Part shown: positions 1 through 8,014 of the stretch, piece after piece
How positions within the stretch are numbered: the stretch's first letter is position 1
Layout of the letters: the number at the start of each line of letters is the position of its first letter
Source: Methylibium rhizosphaerae
Lineage (GTDB): Bacteria; Pseudomonadota; Gammaproteobacteria; Burkholderiales; Burkholderiaceae_C
DNA: 40,576 nucleotides
Assembly (NCBI RefSeq): GCF_006386545.1
Contig: NZ_SWAR01000046.1
Span: 1-40,576, forward strand
Direction: 5' to 3'
Notes under the pieces: generated by a model
What the model was told of the DNA's origin: nothing
Databases searched by the model: none
Seen by the model: only the letters and a program-made list of their open reading frames with translations
Program-made: the position numbers and the translations under genes

Positions 1-183
1 CCGTCTGTGCCGCCTGCGCAGCGTCGCGGCCCGAGGGTTGCCGCGAAGCGGTCGAGCAAAGCTGTCTGAGCTCCGAAGCCGCAGGCTGAGGGCGAGTTCT
101 TTGCTCGCCCTCGGGACGCAAGCCGCGCAGGGCAGTCGGCCCGTTCAGGGCCGACCGAGCACAGTCGGGGTCGCCTTTCTTTG

Positions 184-215
184 CCTACTTTCTTTGGCGA
201 AGCAAAGAAAGTAGG
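184..215. repeat. 13-bp perfect stem-loop
   Basis: The arms cctactttctttg and caaagaaagtagg are exactly complementary around the 6-nt loop gcgaag. The stem is A/T-richer than its surroundings. It is the core of the repeat element at the left edge. Confidence 0.8.
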
Positions 216-227
216 TCGCCTGCCGGG

Positions 228-267
228 GCGAACTCCCGGCGGGCTGCGCGAACTCCCGGCGGGCTGC
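228..267. repeat. two tandem copies of a 20-bp unit
   Basis: The unit gcgaactcccggcgggctgc occurs twice without spacing, at 228-247 and 248-267, and the copies are identical. The duplication probably arose by slippage inside the repeat element. Confidence 0.85.
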
Positions 268-301
268 CTCCCCGACAAACACCGCCGCCCAAAAGCACCC
301 A

Positions 302-3300
302 CTAGTTCCCCGCCGTATTCAACGTCCAGTTCTGGTTGTTCCCCGTGTTGCACGACCAGGTCACGAGCTCCGTCCCCTGCGTGTTCGAGAGGTTGGGCAC
401 GTCCAGGCAGGCACCCGAAGCCCGGTTGCGCAGCGTGGCCCCGCTGAGCGACCAGTGCGTCGTGTTGCCCGAGCCGCAGTCCACCTGCACCACCGGCCCG
501 CCGGTGGTCGTGGTGTTGCTCTGCGCCAGGCACAGGCCGCTGTGCTTCGCCACGAACTGCAGGTAGCCGTCGATGTTGTTGACGGCGTACTGCTCGTTGC
601 CGGCCGTGCCGCACGGCCACTGGATGGCCCTGGCGCCGCTCGCCGTCGACCCACCACTGATGTTGACGCACAGGCTGTTGTGGTTGGAGCGGATGCGCAG
701 CAGCGCACTGGTGGCATCGAGCGACCGCAGGTAGTCCACCAGCGCCGCCTTGTCGGCTTCAGACAGCGTGCTGCCGCCATGGGCCGCGGTGAAGGTGGCC
801 GCCAACGATGCCGCCTGCCCGTTGTGGAAGAACGTGCCGGTGGCCCAGCTGCCGTACAGCGTCGGCGTGTCGAAGCCCACGCCCGCCAGCGGCTGGCCGT
901 TGCCCTGCCCTGACGACGCCTGGATGGTGCCCACGTCGCGGCGCTGCCCGTCGCGCAGCGTGATGCCGGCATGGCAGGTGGCGCACTGGGCGTCGGCAAA
1001 CACCTGCTTGCCGCGCACCGCGCTGGCGGTGAGCGTGCCGTCGGCATTGCGCGCCGGGCTGCGGGCATAACGCGACAGCGAACTCAGGTACACCGCCAGG
1101 TCGTCGAGTGCGGCGCTCCTGCCGGCCTTGGCCGCCCCGAGCGGATCTGCCGTCGCGGCGAAGTCGGCGTTGGTCATGAAACCGGTGCCGCCGAAGGCAT
1201 TGCGAATGTCGTTCTCGAAGTCCTGGATCTCGTCGAAGTTGGCGCTCCAGTGCACGCGGCCATGGCCCAGGCCCTGGCGGCCCTGAAGGCTGATGGTGCG
1301 GCGCAGGCCTTCGCCGCGCTGGGTGAAGTCCCACACCATGCCGTCTTCGCCGCCGTCGGCATGGCAGCTCGCGCAAGACATGTAGTTGTCGCGGCTCATG
1401 CGCCGGTCGGCGGCGTTGTAGAAGAGCTGCTTGCCGCGCAGGGCTGCGGCCGTCAGCGGCTCCTGTGCCACCGTGGCCACCGTCTGCAGCAGCGTGGCCG
1501 CCGCGCTCTGGCTGGCCAGCACCGCCGCCACGTCATGCACCGAGACCGAACGGCCGAGGAAGTTGTTGACGAACAGGCGCTTGCGGGCAGCGTCGAGGTA
1601 CAGCCCGTGCGGAGCACGGCCCACGTCGGTGATCTCGCCGCGCACCGCGCGGCTGTAGGCATCGATGATGGCCACCCGGTTGCCTTCCATCTGCGCGACG
1701 AAGATGTAGTCGCCGTTGGGAGCGAACACGGCGGCGCGGGCCGGGGCGCGGTCGTCGAAGTCGAGCTGCTCGCCGAAGGCCTCGGCTGCCGCCTGCAGGT
1801 CCACCTGCGACAGGATCGAGCGCACGGTGCGGTCGTGCTCGAGATCCTTGCCGTCGCGGAAACGGCCGCGCACGATGTTGTCCTTCTTCGAGGGCAGCGC
1901 GGCACGCTTGCCGTCCGGCGAGATCACCACCTGGTGCAGGTAGTTGGGCACGCCGCGCGAGCGGCTCTCGTCGTCCACCGTGGTGGTGTCCACCCGCAGC
2001 GCGATGGTGGCAGCGCTGGTGAAGGCCTGCAGGTTCACCTTGTGCAGCTGGCCGCCGCTGGCCAGGGACTTGAAGCGGGTGACGTAGGCCGACTGGGAGT
2101 CATGGCTCACCGCGATGCCGCGCACCGCGCCGGCGAGCGACAGCGTGCCGGTGATGGCGCCGTTGGCCGGGTCGAAGCTGTGCAGCACCGACTTGTGCTC
2201 CAGCGTGAGCAGGCCCTTGGTGCGATCAGGGGTGAACACCACGCCGTAGGGGCCGCTGCCGTAGGCAAGCGACACGGTGGCCGAGGTGCTGCCGTCGGCG
2301 GCGTTCAGCGCCACCAGCTTGTCCTCGTCCTGCACCGTGACCCAGATGCGGCCGTCGGGGCCCACCGCCAGCGTGCGCGGCTCGCGGCCCACCTTCACCT
2401 CCCAGCGCTTGGCCAGGGTCTGCGCGTCGATCGAGGTCACCGTGCCGGCGTCCGGGTCCAGGCTGTAGACGTTGCCGGCATCGCCGGTGATGTTGCCCGT
2501 GTGAGTGGGCGCGGTGGCGGTCACCGGGTTGATGACGGTCACGTTGAAGGTGTAGTAGCTCTCCAGGCCGTTGGCATTGCGCACGGTGAGCGTCACGCTG
2601 TAGTGGCCGGGGCGGGTGTAGTTGTAGCTGTAGCCCGGCTGGCTGGCGAAGGAGGTGCGGGTGCCGTCGCCGAAGTTCCAGCTGTACTGCGCGGTGCCGC
2701 CCAGCACGGTGGGGTTGAACACCAGCTGGCCGTTCACCAGCGTGGGTCCGCTGCCGATGCCGGGGTCGCCCACGATGGGCAAGGCCCGCAAGGCGGCCAC
2801 GTCGGTATCGCCCAGCACGCGGTGGTACACCCGCACGTCGGCGAGCGTGCCCTTGAAGTAGTCGGCATTGCCCTGGATCTGGCCGAGCAGCTGGAACTTG
2901 TTCCTCAGGCCCAGCGCGCCGGTGCGGCCGGTGGAACTGGTCTTCACGCCGTCGATGTACATCGCCTGCGCGCCCGAGGCGGCGTCGCGGGTGAGCACCA
3001 CGTGGTGCCAGCTGCCGTCGTTCACCGGGTTGGGCGACTTCGTGCCCGGGTTGCCGGCGCCGGCATCGCCCACCGACAGGTTCAGCCTGCCGGTGTTGTC
3101 GATCCAGCCCCAGAACACGTCGTCGGCGCCGCCCGTCTGGTCGCGGCCGAACACGCCGGGCGCCGTCCACGGCTGGCTCGTGCCCACCTGCGTGGTCTTC
3201 ATGTAGAAGCTGAGCGAGGCGCTGCCGGCGAGCACCGACGCCACGGTGTCGTCCTTCAGCGCCACGCCGCCGCTGCGCTGCGCAAACTCGAGACCGATGC

Positions 3301-4981
3301 TGGCGAAGGCGTCGCCGGTGGTCGGCGTGCCGTCGTTGCCGGAGACGGGATCTGCCAACGTCCTGGCCAGGCTCCAGTGGTGGGCCAGCCCGATGTCCAC
3401 CGCGGTGCCGGTGGTGAAGGTGGCGCGGTAGTCGGTACCCAGCGCGTTGCCCGCATAGTCCTTCACGCCGCCGGCGGGCAGGAAGACTTCATAGGTGGTG
3501 TTGGCCTGCAGCGGCTGGCTGGGCGAGAAGTTGATGATGCCCAGCTGCACGCTGTAGGTGCCGGGCAGCGTGTTGCCGCCCACCGGCCGCACGATGAAGG
3601 TGCTCGCGTTCACCGTCTCGGGAAGGATGCTGTCCGACAGGCCGAGGCCGATGCGCGAACTCAGGGCCTGCGCGCGCGCGCCGTTGGCCGGCGAGACCTG
3701 CTTCACCACCGGCTTGGTGGTGTCGGGCGCGGTCGAATGCACCATGAAGCCGCTGCCCGAGCCGTGGTCGTTGCCGATGAACAGCAGGTTGCCGAAGGGG
3801 GCGACCTGGCCGTGGTCGGAATGCGCCTGTTCGTCGGTGCCGTCGGCGAACAGGCTGCCGCGCCCCACTTCCACATGCTGCAGCGGGTTGCTCACGTCCA
3901 CCTTGTGCACGCGCACCTGCGCGCCCTGGAACACGTAGTGGTCCTGGATGCCGCAGTACAGCTGCTCGTCGATGACGAGGCGGTTGTCCTCGGCGACGAA
4001 GCGGCTGCGGTCGGACAGGTCGTAGCTGAACATCCTGGCGCCGCCGCCGCGCACCGACGCATGCAGCCTGTGGCCGTCGTAGCAGGTGGCGTAGTAGTTG
4101 GGGTTCGACGTCACCGTGTCGAGCACCTTGGGGTTCAGCGGGTCCGAGATGTCCAGGCTCGCGAAGCCGTCGGTGTTGTCCATCGAGGTGAGCACCATCT
4201 GGTTGCCCATGGTGAAGATCGGCCCGACGCGGAAGCCGCCCAGCTCGCCGGTGGGCACCGGGTTGGGCTTGCCGGCGCCGCGGTTGGCCAGCACGGCGTT
4301 GGCAGGGTCGCGCGCATCGATGATGTAGACGCCATCGTTGGCCGAGGCGACGTACAGGTACGGGGCCTGCCACCACAGCTGCCAGCTGACGTTGGCATAG
4401 TCGCCGGCGTTGACCGTGGGCAGTGCGAGCTTCTTCACCTGCTTCAGGTCGTTGATGTCGGTGAAGTCCCAGAACTCCACGCCCTTGGTGGTGGCGATGA
4501 CGATCCAGTCCTTGCCGCCGATGGTGGAAACACCCATCGAATGCGCCTCGCGGAATTCGGCGGTGCGGCCTTCGGGCTCGTAGATGCGCTTGACGAGCTG
4601 GATGGACCGCGGGTTCGACACGTCATAGAGCAGGAAGCCGCCGGGGCCCAGGCCGCTGTCGGGCGCGAACAGCGTGAGGAAGTAGCCCTTGTGCATGAGC
4701 CCCACGTTGAGGCCGAAGGCCTTGCGGCCCGGGTAGGTCGCAGGCACACCCTGGTCGTCGCGCCGGATCCACGAGACCGGCTTGAACAGCTCGGCCTGCG
4801 TGTAGCTGAGATTGCCGAGGCCGGGCCCCTGCACCGGCAGCGCATCGGCCGCCAGCGCGGTCACCGCGGCGGCCATGTTCTGCAGCGTGACCATCGGGCT
4901 CTGGCCTGTGACGGCTGCATGGCTCAGCAGCGCCGCAAGGAGGAGGCCCAACACCGAAAACAGATGCCTGAGTTTCTTCAC
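302..4981 (-). CDS. exported multidomain diheme cytochrome c with propeller, LamG, PKD and ricin-B lectin regions
   Basis: About 1559 residues, probably periplasmic or extracellular. A basic, hydrophobic N-terminus (KKLRHLF, then a Leu/Ala run) is a signal peptide. In order I see a propeller-like region with repeated 'DVSNP' and 'DISDP' strands (about 50-420), an Ig-like Big_5-type segment (about 427-525), a LamG/concanavalin-like domain (about 527-730), a PKD domain with WNFGDGT (near 770), a second propeller of YncE type (about 840-1160), a diheme cytochrome region with CASCH (1203-1207) and CATCH (1333-1337), and a C-terminal ricin-B lectin domain with QNW-type repeats (about 1428-1559). 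The heme region resembles MauG/diheme-peroxidase relatives. GTG at 4981 is chosen because AGGAGA lies 5 nt upstream and the signal peptide starts there; a longer frame opens at 5023 but lacks both. It lies 60 bp downstream of the aldolase gene on the same strand. Redox substrate and lectin ligand are unknown. Confidence 0.8.
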   Translation of the reverse strand: MKKLRHLFSVLGLLLAALLSHAAVTGQSPMVTLQNMAAAVTALAADALPVQGPGLGNLSYTQAELFKPVSWIRRDDQGVPATYPGRKAFGLNVGLMHKGYFLTLFAPDSGLGPGGFLLYDVSNPRSIQLVKRIYEPEGRTAEFREAHSMGVSTIGGKDWIVIATTKGVEFWDFTDINDLKQVKKLALPTVNAGDYANVSWQLWWQAPYLYVASANDGVYIIDARDPANAVLANRGAGKPNPVPTGELGGFRVGPIFTMGNQMVLTSMDNTDGFASLDISDPLNPKVLDTVTSNPNYYATCYDGHRLHASVRGGGARMFSYDLSDRSRFVAEDNRLVIDEQLYCGIQDHYVFQGAQVRVHKVDVSNPLQHVEVGRGSLFADGTDEQAHSDHGQVAPFGNLLFIGNDHGSGSGFMVHSTAPDTTKPVVKQVSPANGARAQALSSRIGLGLSDSILPETVNASTFIVRPVGGNTLPGTYSVQLGIINFSPSQPLQANTTYEVFLPAGGVKDYAGNALGTDYRATFTTGTAVDIGLAHHWSLARTLADPVSGNDGTPTTGDAFASIGLEFAQRSGGVALKDDTVASVLAGSASLSFYMKTTQVGTSQPWTAPGVFGRDQTGGADDVFWGWIDNTGRLNLSVGDAGAGNPGTKSPNPVNDGSWHHVVLTRDAASGAQAMYIDGVKTSSTGRTGALGLRNKFQLLGQIQGNADYFKGTLADVRVYHRVLGDTDVAALRALPIVGDPGIGSGPTLVNGQLVFNPTVLGGTAQYSWNFGDGTRTSFASQPGYSYNYTRPGHYSVTLTVRNANGLESYYTFNVTVINPVTATAPTHTGNITGDAGNVYSLDPDAGTVTSIDAQTLAKRWEVKVGREPRTLAVGPDGRIWVTVQDEDKLVALNAADGSTSATVSLAYGSGPYGVVFTPDRTKGLLTLEHKSVLHSFDPANGAITGTLSLAGAVRGIAVSHDSQSAYVTRFKSLASGGQLHKVNLQAFTSAATIALRVDTTTVDDESRSRGVPNYLHQVVISPDGKRAALPSKKDNIVRGRFRDGKDLEHDRTVRSILSQVDLQAAAEAFGEQLDFDDRAPARAAVFAPNGDYIFVAQMEGNRVAIIDAYSRAVRGEITDVGRAPHGLYLDAARKRLFVNNFLGRSVSVHDVAAVLASQSAAATLLQTVATVAQEPLTAAALRGKQLFYNAADRRMSRDNYMSCASCHADGGEDGMVWDFTQRGEGLRRTISLQGRQGLGHGRVHWSANFDEIQDFENDIRNAFGGTGFMTNADFAATADPLGAAKAGRSAALDDLAVYLSSLSRYARSPARNADGTLTASAVRGKQVFADAQCATCHAGITLRDGQRRDVGTIQASSGQGNGQPLAGVGFDTPTLYGSWATGTFFHNGQAASLAATFTAAHGGSTLSEADKAALVDYLRSLDATSALLRIRSNHNSLCVNISGGSTASGARAIQWPCGTAGNEQYAVNNIDGYLQFVAKHSGLCLAQSNTTTTGGPVVQVDCGSGNTTHWSLSGATLRNRASGACLDVPNLSNTQGTELVTWSCNTGNNQNWTLNTAGN

Positions 4982-4986
4982 CGTTG

Positions 4987-4992
4987 TCTCCT
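4987..4992 (-). promoter_or_regulatory. ribosome binding site fixing a GTG start
   Basis: AGGAGA on the minus strand sits 5 nt before GTG 4981. It decides the start of the large cytochrome gene against the ATG at 5023. Confidence 0.75.
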
Positions 4993-5041
4993 GTTCTGGC
5001 CAGAGCATGTCTGGTTGAATCAATGCACGTTCTGCAATCTG

Positions 5042-5899
5042 CTACGCCCGCTTCGCGCTGGCGGACTCGTAGAGGTTCCATGCCACCTCGGCACTCACGC
5101 CGCGGTGGATCATCGACATCAGCGCCTGCACCACCGCCGACGGATCGCGGTGCTGGTAGACGTTGCGGCCGTAGACCATGCCCACCGCGCCCTGGTCGAG
5201 CAGCACGCGCGAGCGGGCGAACACCTGCTGCAGGTCTTCCTTGCCGCCGCCGCGCACGAGCACCGGGCAGCGCGCGGCCTGCACCACGCGGTGGAAGTCC
5301 TGCGGGTTGCTGGTCGGGTCGGCCTTGACGATGTCGGCGCCCATCTCGCGCGCCAGGCGCACCAGCGTGACGATCTTCTCTGCGTCGCCGTCGACCATGT
5401 AGCCGCCGCGTTCGGCATGCGGCGCCATCACCAGCGGCTCGATCATCAGCGGCATGCCGTAGCGGTCGCAGTCGGCACGCACCCGGGCGATGTTGGCCAC
5501 GCACTGGCGAAACAGGTCCGGCTCGTCCGGCAGCATGAACAGGTTGATGACCGCGCAGGCCGCATCCATCTGCACCGCAGGCAGCACCGGGTCGTGCTCG
5601 TTCTGCAGCACGGCCCACATCACGCGATGGCGCGTCGCGTTGTACGGATTGCCCATGTCGACCCGCATCACCAGCGCCGGCTTGTCGCGCCCGGCGCGGC
5701 CTTGCAGCAGGTCGGCCTGGCCGTAGTTGAGCTGAATGGCGTCGGGCCCGGCGGCCACCAGCTGGTCCATCACGCGGGGCATGTCTTCCAGCCCCGACAG
5801 GAAGCTGGGTTCGTTGCACACGCCGTGGTCAACCGCGATGTCGAGGCAGCGCCCGTTGCTGAGCAGCCGGTTGAGCCTCGCCTGTTTGCTTGTCGGCAT
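5042..5899 (-). CDS. class I aldolase, DhnA/LsrF/FbaB-like
   Basis: A 285-residue TIM-barrel aldolase of the DhnA-type class I family, which cleaves or forms C-C bonds through a lysine Schiff base. The family signature is visible as LDIAVDHG near the N-terminus followed by SGLEDM. The likely Schiff-base lysine is in DIVKAD (about residue 192), and a phosphate-binding glycine stretch, VRGGGKED, follows. Relatives include fructose-bisphosphate aldolase FbaB and the autoinducer-2 thiolase LsrF; the exact substrate cannot be told. ATG 5899 is preferred over ATG 5905 because AGGAG lies 8 nt from the former and only 2 nt from the latter. It is downstream of the aldo/keto reductase and sugar transporter genes, which suggests it cleaves a phosphorylated intermediate of the imported carbohydrate. 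Family call is firm; the role is inferred. Confidence 0.85.
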   Translation of the reverse strand: MPTSKQARLNRLLSNGRCLDIAVDHGVCNEPSFLSGLEDMPRVMDQLVAAGPDAIQLNYGQADLLQGRAGRDKPALVMRVDMGNPYNATRHRVMWAVLQNEHDPVLPAVQMDAACAVINLFMLPDEPDLFRQCVANIARVRADCDRYGMPLMIEPLVMAPHAERGGYMVDGDAEKIVTLVRLAREMGADIVKADPTSNPQDFHRVVQAARCPVLVRGGGKEDLQQVFARSRVLLDQGAVGMVYGRNVYQHRDPSAVVQALMSMIHRGVSAEVAWNLYESASAKRA

Positions 5900-5907
5900 T
5901 CGCATTT

Positions 5908-5912
5908 CTCCT
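5908..5912 (-). promoter_or_regulatory. ribosome binding site of the aldolase gene
   Basis: AGGAG on the minus strand is followed by AAATGCGAATG. Its spacing is 2 nt to the first ATG and 8 nt to the second, favouring the second (5899). Confidence 0.6.
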
Positions 5913-5943
5913 GGTTCGTCAAAGGCAGGGACGGCCTCGCCCC

Positions 5944-5968
5944 TGCGCCGGCCGCAAGGGCCGGCGCA
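5944..5968. other. 10-bp perfect GC hairpin between aldo/keto reductase and aldolase genes
   Basis: Arms tgcgccggcc (5944-5953) and ggccggcgca (5959-5968) pair perfectly around a 5-nt loop, in the 100-bp gap between two co-directional genes. No T-run follows on the minus strand, so it is not a clear intrinsic terminator. It could stabilise or process the mRNA, or partly terminate transcription before the aldolase. Confidence 0.6.
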
Positions 5969-5999
5969 TCTGCGCGTCGTCCTGGGTCTCAGTGCTTCG

Positions 6000-6983
6000 T
6001 CAGCTCATCAGCGGCGTGAGGTGACGGTCGGCGGCGCCGTCGATGAGCGCCAGGTCGCCACGGCTCAGCACCACCTTGCCGGCCCCGGCGTTCTCGATCG
6101 CCTGCCGGGCCGTGCGCGCGCCGCACAGCGCCACCGTGGCACTGCCATAGGCCGTGGTCCAGGCGATCATCAGTTGCGCAAAGGTGCAGTCCAGCCGCGC
6201 GCGCACCTGCTCGATGTCGGCGAAGAAGGCGTTGAGCCGCTGGCGGTTGCCGGCCGCGAAACGCGGGTTGTCCTTGCGCTGGTCGTCGCCGCTGAACTGG
6301 CGCTGCGGATCCATGGGCCCTGCCAGCAACCCGAGCGCCAGCGACGAATAGCCGAGCACCGCCACGTCGTGCTGCCTGCACAGCGGCACCAGCTGAGCCT
6401 CGATGCCGCGGTCGATCAGGCTGTAGCGTTCCTGGATCGCATCGACCGGCCCGTGCTTCAGGTATTCGGCCAGCGTGGGCGCATCGACATTGCTCACGCC
6501 GATGGCGCGGATCTTCCCCTCGCGCTTGAGCGACAGCAGCGCGTCCATGGTTTCGGCCACCGGCGTGGTGGCGTCCTGCCAGTGGGTGATGTAGAGGTCG
6601 ATGTAGTCGGTCTTCAGGCGCCTGAGGCTCTGCTCCACCTCGTAGGCGATCGAGTCGCGGCCCAGGTAGCGGTGGACGGGCCGGCCTTCCTCGTCGAAGA
6701 AGTGCGTGCCCTTGCCGGTGTGCCACACGAGGCCGCACTTGGTGGCGATCACCGCTTCGTGGCGCCGGCCTTCGAGCGCCGTGCCCACCAGCGTCTCGGC
6801 ATGGCCCAGGCCATAGGCGGGCGCGGTGTCGATCAGGCGCACGCCGGCGTCGAGCGAGGCGCGGATCGCATCGATGGCGGCCGCATCGTCGGCGCCGCCC
6901 CACATCCAGCCGCCCATGGCCCAGGTGCCCAGGCCGACGTCTTCGCATTCGATGCCCGAGGCACCGAGTCTGGTCGTTCTCAT
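6000..6983 (-). CDS. aldo/keto reductase
   Basis: A 327-residue NAD(P)H-dependent aldo/keto reductase of TIM-barrel fold, cytosolic. The catalytic tetrad is visible: Asp52 and Tyr57 in DTAPAYG, Lys82 in IATKCG and His134 in YITHWQD. Normal length for the family. Its start overlaps the stop of the upstream permease gene by 4 bp (ATGA), so it is translationally coupled to the sugar transporter. Within the locus it could reduce or oxidise an aldehyde or ketone made from the imported sugar or polyol, for example the aldehyde released by the aldolase. That assignment is inference; AKR sequence alone rarely gives the substrate. Confidence 0.88.
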   Translation of the reverse strand: MRTTRLGASGIECEDVGLGTWAMGGWMWGGADDAAAIDAIRASLDAGVRLIDTAPAYGLGHAETLVGTALEGRRHEAVIATKCGLVWHTGKGTHFFDEEGRPVHRYLGRDSIAYEVEQSLRRLKTDYIDLYITHWQDATTPVAETMDALLSLKREGKIRAIGVSNVDAPTLAEYLKHGPVDAIQERYSLIDRGIEAQLVPLCRQHDVAVLGYSSLALGLLAGPMDPQRQFSGDDQRKDNPRFAAGNRQRLNAFFADIEQVRARLDCTFAQLMIAWTTAYGSATVALCGARTARQAIENAGAGKVVLSRGDLALIDGAADRHLTPLMS

Positions 6984-8014
6984 CGGATGACTTTCTTGAC
7001 GTTCATGAGGTGGTCGACCGTGACGGCGACCAGGAGGATCAGGCCCTTGATCACGTCCTGCCAGTAGGGCGACACATCAAGCAGGATCAGCGAGCTGGTC
7101 ACCACCGACAGCAGCGCGAGGCCCAGCACCGCGCCCAGCACGGTGCCGGAGCCGCCCTTGAGGCTGGCGCCGCCGATCACCACGGCCGCGATGACGCTGA
7201 GCTCCATGCCCACGCCGAAGGTGGGCGTGGCCGCGCCGAAGCGGGCGGTGTAGATCACGCCGGCCAGCCCTGCCATCGTGGAACACAGCACCGTGACCCA
7301 GAACTTCACATGGCCGGTGCGGATGCCCGAATAGAGGGCCGCCTTCTCGTTGCTGCCGGTGTAGAAGACCTTGCGCAGCAGCGTGGCGCGGCGCAGCGCG
7401 AAGTCGCTCACCGCCACGATGAACGCGAAGATCAGGATCACCGCCGGAATGCCGCCGACCGCCCCCTGCCCGATGAACTTGAACTCCGGCGGCAGCGAGA
7501 ACAGCGACTGCGGCGTGCCCTGGGTGAGCGCCAGGCACAGCCCGCGCACCACCACCATGAAGGCCAGCGATGCGATGAAGTGCGACAGGCCGATGCCGGT
7601 GACGCAGCCGCCGATCATGGCGCCGATGAGCGCGCAGCAGGCGATGGCGATGAGGCTCGAGGTCCACGGGTCCAGCCCCAGCAGGAACAGCTTGCCGGTG
7701 ATCACCATGGCCAGGCACACCACCGAGCCGACCGAAAGGTCGATGCCGCCCACGATCAGCAGCACCGTCATGCCGACCACGACGATGCCCTCGATCGAGA
7801 ACGACAGCAGCATCGCCCGGATGTTGTCCCAGGTGAGGAAGTGCGGCGAGGCGAAGCTCATCGCCACGCACAGCGCCGCAATGATGATCAGCAGCCCGGC
7901 CTCGCGCATGCTGGCGAAGCGGTTTCGTGCGGCCGGCGCCGCGCCGGTGCGCTGCGCGGCCATGGGCAGCGCCGCAGCGCCGGCGATGCCGCTTGCGGTT
8001 TCGAGCTTGGACAT
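6980..8014 (-). CDS. sugar ABC transporter permease, RbsC-like
   Basis: A 344-residue inner-membrane permease of the ribose/xylose/autoinducer-2 (CUT2) class. It has many hydrophobic segments and the family motif GGIDLSVGS (residues 89-97). The start ATG 8014 shares one base with the stop of the ATPase gene (TGATG on the minus strand). A much longer reading frame extends upstream to 8662 but runs antisense-like through the ATPase gene and is spurious. Only one permease gene is present, so it probably forms a homodimer, as RbsC does. The C-terminus overlaps the aldo/keto reductase start. Confidence 0.92.
   Translation of the reverse strand: MSKLETASGIAGAAALPMAAQRTGAAPAARNRFASMREAGLLIIIAALCVAMSFASPHFLTWDNIRAMLLSFSIEGIVVVGMTVLLIVGGIDLSVGSVVCLAMVITGKLFLLGLDPWTSSLIAIACCALIGAMIGGCVTGIGLSHFIASLAFMVVVRGLCLALTQGTPQSLFSLPPEFKFIGQGAVGGIPAVILIFAFIVAVSDFALRRATLLRKVFYTGSNEKAALYSGIRTGHVKFWVTVLCSTMAGLAGVIYTARFGAATPTFGVGMELSVIAAVVIGGASLKGGSGTVLGAVLGLALLSVVTSSLILLDVSPYWQDVIKGLILLVAVTVDHLMNVKKVIR

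Larger units (their letters stand above)
1..301. repeat. intergenic repeat element with hairpins and short tandem repeat
   Basis: No credible gene lies here. The stretch holds a 13-bp inverted repeat (184-196 with 203-215, 6-nt loop), a 20-bp unit repeated in tandem (228-247 and 248-267), and a more distant inverted pair (gagcaaag near 54-61, ctttgctc near 101-108). From memory, very similar hairpins (CTTTCTTTG...CAAAGAAAG followed by a CCGGGGCGA-type motif) are common between genes in Comamonadaceae-like genomes, so I call it a dispersed REP-like element. It lies just past the 3' end of the large cytochrome gene and could also act as its terminator. The family assignment is recall, not a search result. 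Confidence 0.6.

Noticed and set aside
181-447. 88-codon frame at the left edge
   Set aside because: Starts inside the hairpin repeat, runs antisense into the ricin-B domain coding region, and is Pro/Arg/Ser-rich without a ribosome site.
971-6019. A 1682-codon open frame on the + strand, antisense to the cytochrome and aldolase genes
   Set aside because: Its translation is a low-complexity His/Val/Ala/Gly/Arg-rich string with no domain, typical of the antisense frame of GC3-rich genes. The minus strand has clear domains throughout.
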